Position numbers and translations under genes: made by a program
The notes under the pieces: generated by a model
The model's database searches: none
What the model was told of the DNA's origin: nothing
The model's input: the letters and a program-made list of their open reading frames with translations, nothing else
In this document: positions 33,003 to 33,891 of the stretch, in pieces
Position numbering within the stretch: the first letter of the stretch is position 1
Layout: every line of letters starts with the position of its first letter
Source of the DNA: Rhodobacteraceae bacterium UBA7436
Lineage (GTDB): Bacteria; Pseudomonadota; Alphaproteobacteria; Rhodobacterales; Rhodobacteraceae
Length of the DNA stretch: 33,891 nt
Assembly: GCA_002478745.1 (NCBI GenBank)
Contig: DLQI01000116.1
Coordinates: 20,164 to 54,054 of the forward strand
Reading direction: 5' to 3'

Positions 33003-33545
33003 ATGTTACGTATAATTTTTGGCGGTTTACTGATGTTGACCTTTGCTGCCTGTAACGGCGCTGCTGATTTGCAAGACGCACCTGAGCCACTGGGCGATTT
33101 CAGATTAGGCCACAACATTGTCGTAGCCCCTAAGGTTGTCAAAGGACCGCTGAGCCGAAATGCGACTGAAGAGGAGCTGACCACCGCTTTACAAACAGCG
33201 ATTGCCGAACGGTTTGATCGTTATGAGGGTGAAAAGCTGTACCACTTTGGTGTGAGCGTTGAGGGCTACGTTTTGGCCGCGCCGGGCATCCCTTTAGTGC
33301 TGGCTCCGAAATCAATCATGATTGTGAACATTACGGTTTGGGACAACGCAGCGAATGCGAAAATGAATACCAAGGCTCATCAAATCACAGTGCTTGAGTC
33401 CCTGGATCAAGGCCCGCTTCTTGGCTCTGGGTATACCAAGTCGGCTGAAGAGCAATTGAAGAACCTCAGTCAAAACGCAGCGAAATCGATTGAACGCTAT
33501 TTGACCAACCAGAAAGCTGAAAAAGGCTGGTTTACTGGAGAATAG
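33003..33545 (+). CDS. Uncharacterised lipoprotein
   Basis: 180 residues. MLRIIFGGLLMLTFAACNG is a lipoprotein signal with the lipobox FAAC. I do not recognise the mature domain. It has VVKGPLSRNATEEELTTALQTAIAERFDRYEGEKLYHFGVSVEG and a beta-rich middle (APGIPLVLAPKSIMIVNITVWD). A Lys-rich helix (QLKNLSQNAAKSIERYLTNQKAEKGW) ends it, giving the look of a secreted alpha/beta domain with a C-terminal amphipathic helix. GGGAGG precedes the ATG at 33003. An in-frame start at 32913 is rejected because it lacks a ribosome site and hides the signal. Confidence 0.7.
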   Translation: MLRIIFGGLLMLTFAACNGAADLQDAPEPLGDFRLGHNIVVAPKVVKGPLSRNATEEELTTALQTAIAERFDRYEGEKLYHFGVSVEGYVLAAPGIPLVLAPKSIMIVNITVWDNAANAKMNTKAHQITVLESLDQGPLLGSGYTKSAEEQLKNLSQNAAKSIERYLTNQKAEKGWFTGE

Positions 33546-33546
33546 G

Positions 33547-33576
33547 AGGCGTAAGGCAACTTAAGTTGCCACGCCT
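33547..33576. terminator. Long hairpin after the lipoprotein gene
   Basis: AGGCGT (33547-33552) and GGCAAC (33555-33560) pair with GTTGCC (33565-33570) and ACGCCT (33571-33576), with a TTAA loop and a two-base AA bulge. The core GGCAACTTAAGTTGCC is a perfect 16-bp palindrome. It follows the stop by 2 bp and is followed by TTGGG only, so it is a terminator without a proper T run, or a transcript-stabilising stem before tuf. Confidence 0.6.
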
Positions 33577-33691
33577 TTGGGCGATACGTCGCAGTTCTTA
33601 TAACTGGTGCTTGATTTATATGTAAAATGGCAATAAATCGCGCGTCAAAGTACACGGGTCAACAACGACCCCTCAACCAAAGGGTGCCATC

Positions 33692-33891
33692 ATGGCTAAG
33701 GAAAAGTTCGAACGTAATAAACCGCACGTTAACATTGGCACAATTGGCCACGTTGACCACGGTAAGACTACATTGACTGCTGCGATCACTAAATATTTTG
33801 GTGACTTCCAAGCGTATGACCAAATTGATGGCGCGCCAGAAGAAAAAGCACGTGGTATCACCATCTCTACTGCTCACGTTGAGTACGAAAC
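33692..33891 (+). CDS. tuf: Elongation factor Tu (3' partial)
   Basis: 66 codons are visible: MAKEKFERNKPHVNIGTIGH starts the protein. The G1 loop GHVDHGKTT and the switch I region KARGITIST follow, and the window ends inside the G domain. EF-Tu carries aminoacyl-tRNA to the ribosome. It stands alone after a lipoprotein gene and a hairpin rather than behind fusA, so it is likely the second tuf copy that many Proteobacteria keep upstream of the secE-nusG-ribosomal protein block. That placement is an inference, as downstream genes are outside. Confidence 0.97.
   Translation, partial: MAKEKFERNKPHVNIGTIGHVDHGKTTLTAAITKYFGDFQAYDQIDGAPEEKARGITISTAHVEYE

Noticed and set aside
33611..33639. Possible tuf promoter (TTGATT, then TAAATC at 17 bp)
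   Set aside because: The -10 match is poor (three of six), so I did not list it.
33546..33691. Possible tRNA before tuf
   Set aside because: The paired bases form only one long hairpin. No cloverleaf or TTCGAATC-type T-loop is seen.
1..33891. CRISPR arrays, insertion sequences, prophage or att sites
   Set aside because: No regularly spaced repeats, transposase-like proteins, terminal inverted repeats or integrase were seen.

Overview
The window is a stretch of alphaproteobacterial chromosome, almost certainly from a marine Rhodobacteraceae (Roseobacter-type) organism. Three things suggest this: the gene order rel-pdxJ-acpS-lepB-rnc-era-recO, the block pckA / chvI-chvG-hprK-rapZ-EIIA-HPr, and a (2S)-methylsuccinyl-CoA dehydrogenase that marks the ethylmalonyl-CoA pathway. 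Base composition is close to balanced, lower than in many relatives. I see no insertion sequence, prophage, CRISPR array, rRNA or tRNA. The species cannot be named from the sequence alone.

Layout. 1-7394 (+): housekeeping cluster with the 3' part of a bifunctional (p)ppGpp synthetase/hydrolase, a DUF2062 membrane protein, pdxJ, acpS, lepB, rnc, era, a DUF1491 protein and recO. 7378-9518 (-): META-domain lipoprotein and mcd. 9664-12631: TSUP permease, a PraR-like XRE regulator, an uncharacterised winged-HTH protein, and a GNAT-like gene carrying an in-frame TAA at codon 18. 12691-20000: pckA (-) divergent from chvI-chvG-hprK-rapZ-EIIA-HPr-acyltransferase (+). This is a carbon and envelope-stress control block with an incomplete, regulatory-type PTS.

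20004-26058: mostly minus strand, holding 3-hydroxyacyl-CoA dehydrogenase, etfA, etfB, a PduO-type cobalamin adenosyltransferase, a HIG1-like twin-TM protein, an SDR and an SH3b protein. A plus-strand uncharacterised gene (21023-21840), apparently frameshifted in a G run, sits inside this set. 26265-30987 (+): parC, a DUF898 membrane protein and an M48 peptidase. 31082 to the end: a DUF4377-like lipoprotein, a cytochrome P450 (-), an unrecognised lipoprotein and the 5' end of tuf.

How the genes fit together. mcd, etfAB, the acyl-CoA dehydrogenase partner hbd, the B12 adenosyltransferase and pckA all belong to C2/fatty-acid assimilation and gluconeogenesis. ChvG/ChvI and the HprK/HPr/EIIA branch are plausible controllers of that carbon flow. 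The least explained parts are the 10434-12631 regulator/GNAT-like module, the frameshifted gene at 21023-21840 with an 18-bp perfect palindrome upstream, and several repeats in divergent promoter regions.
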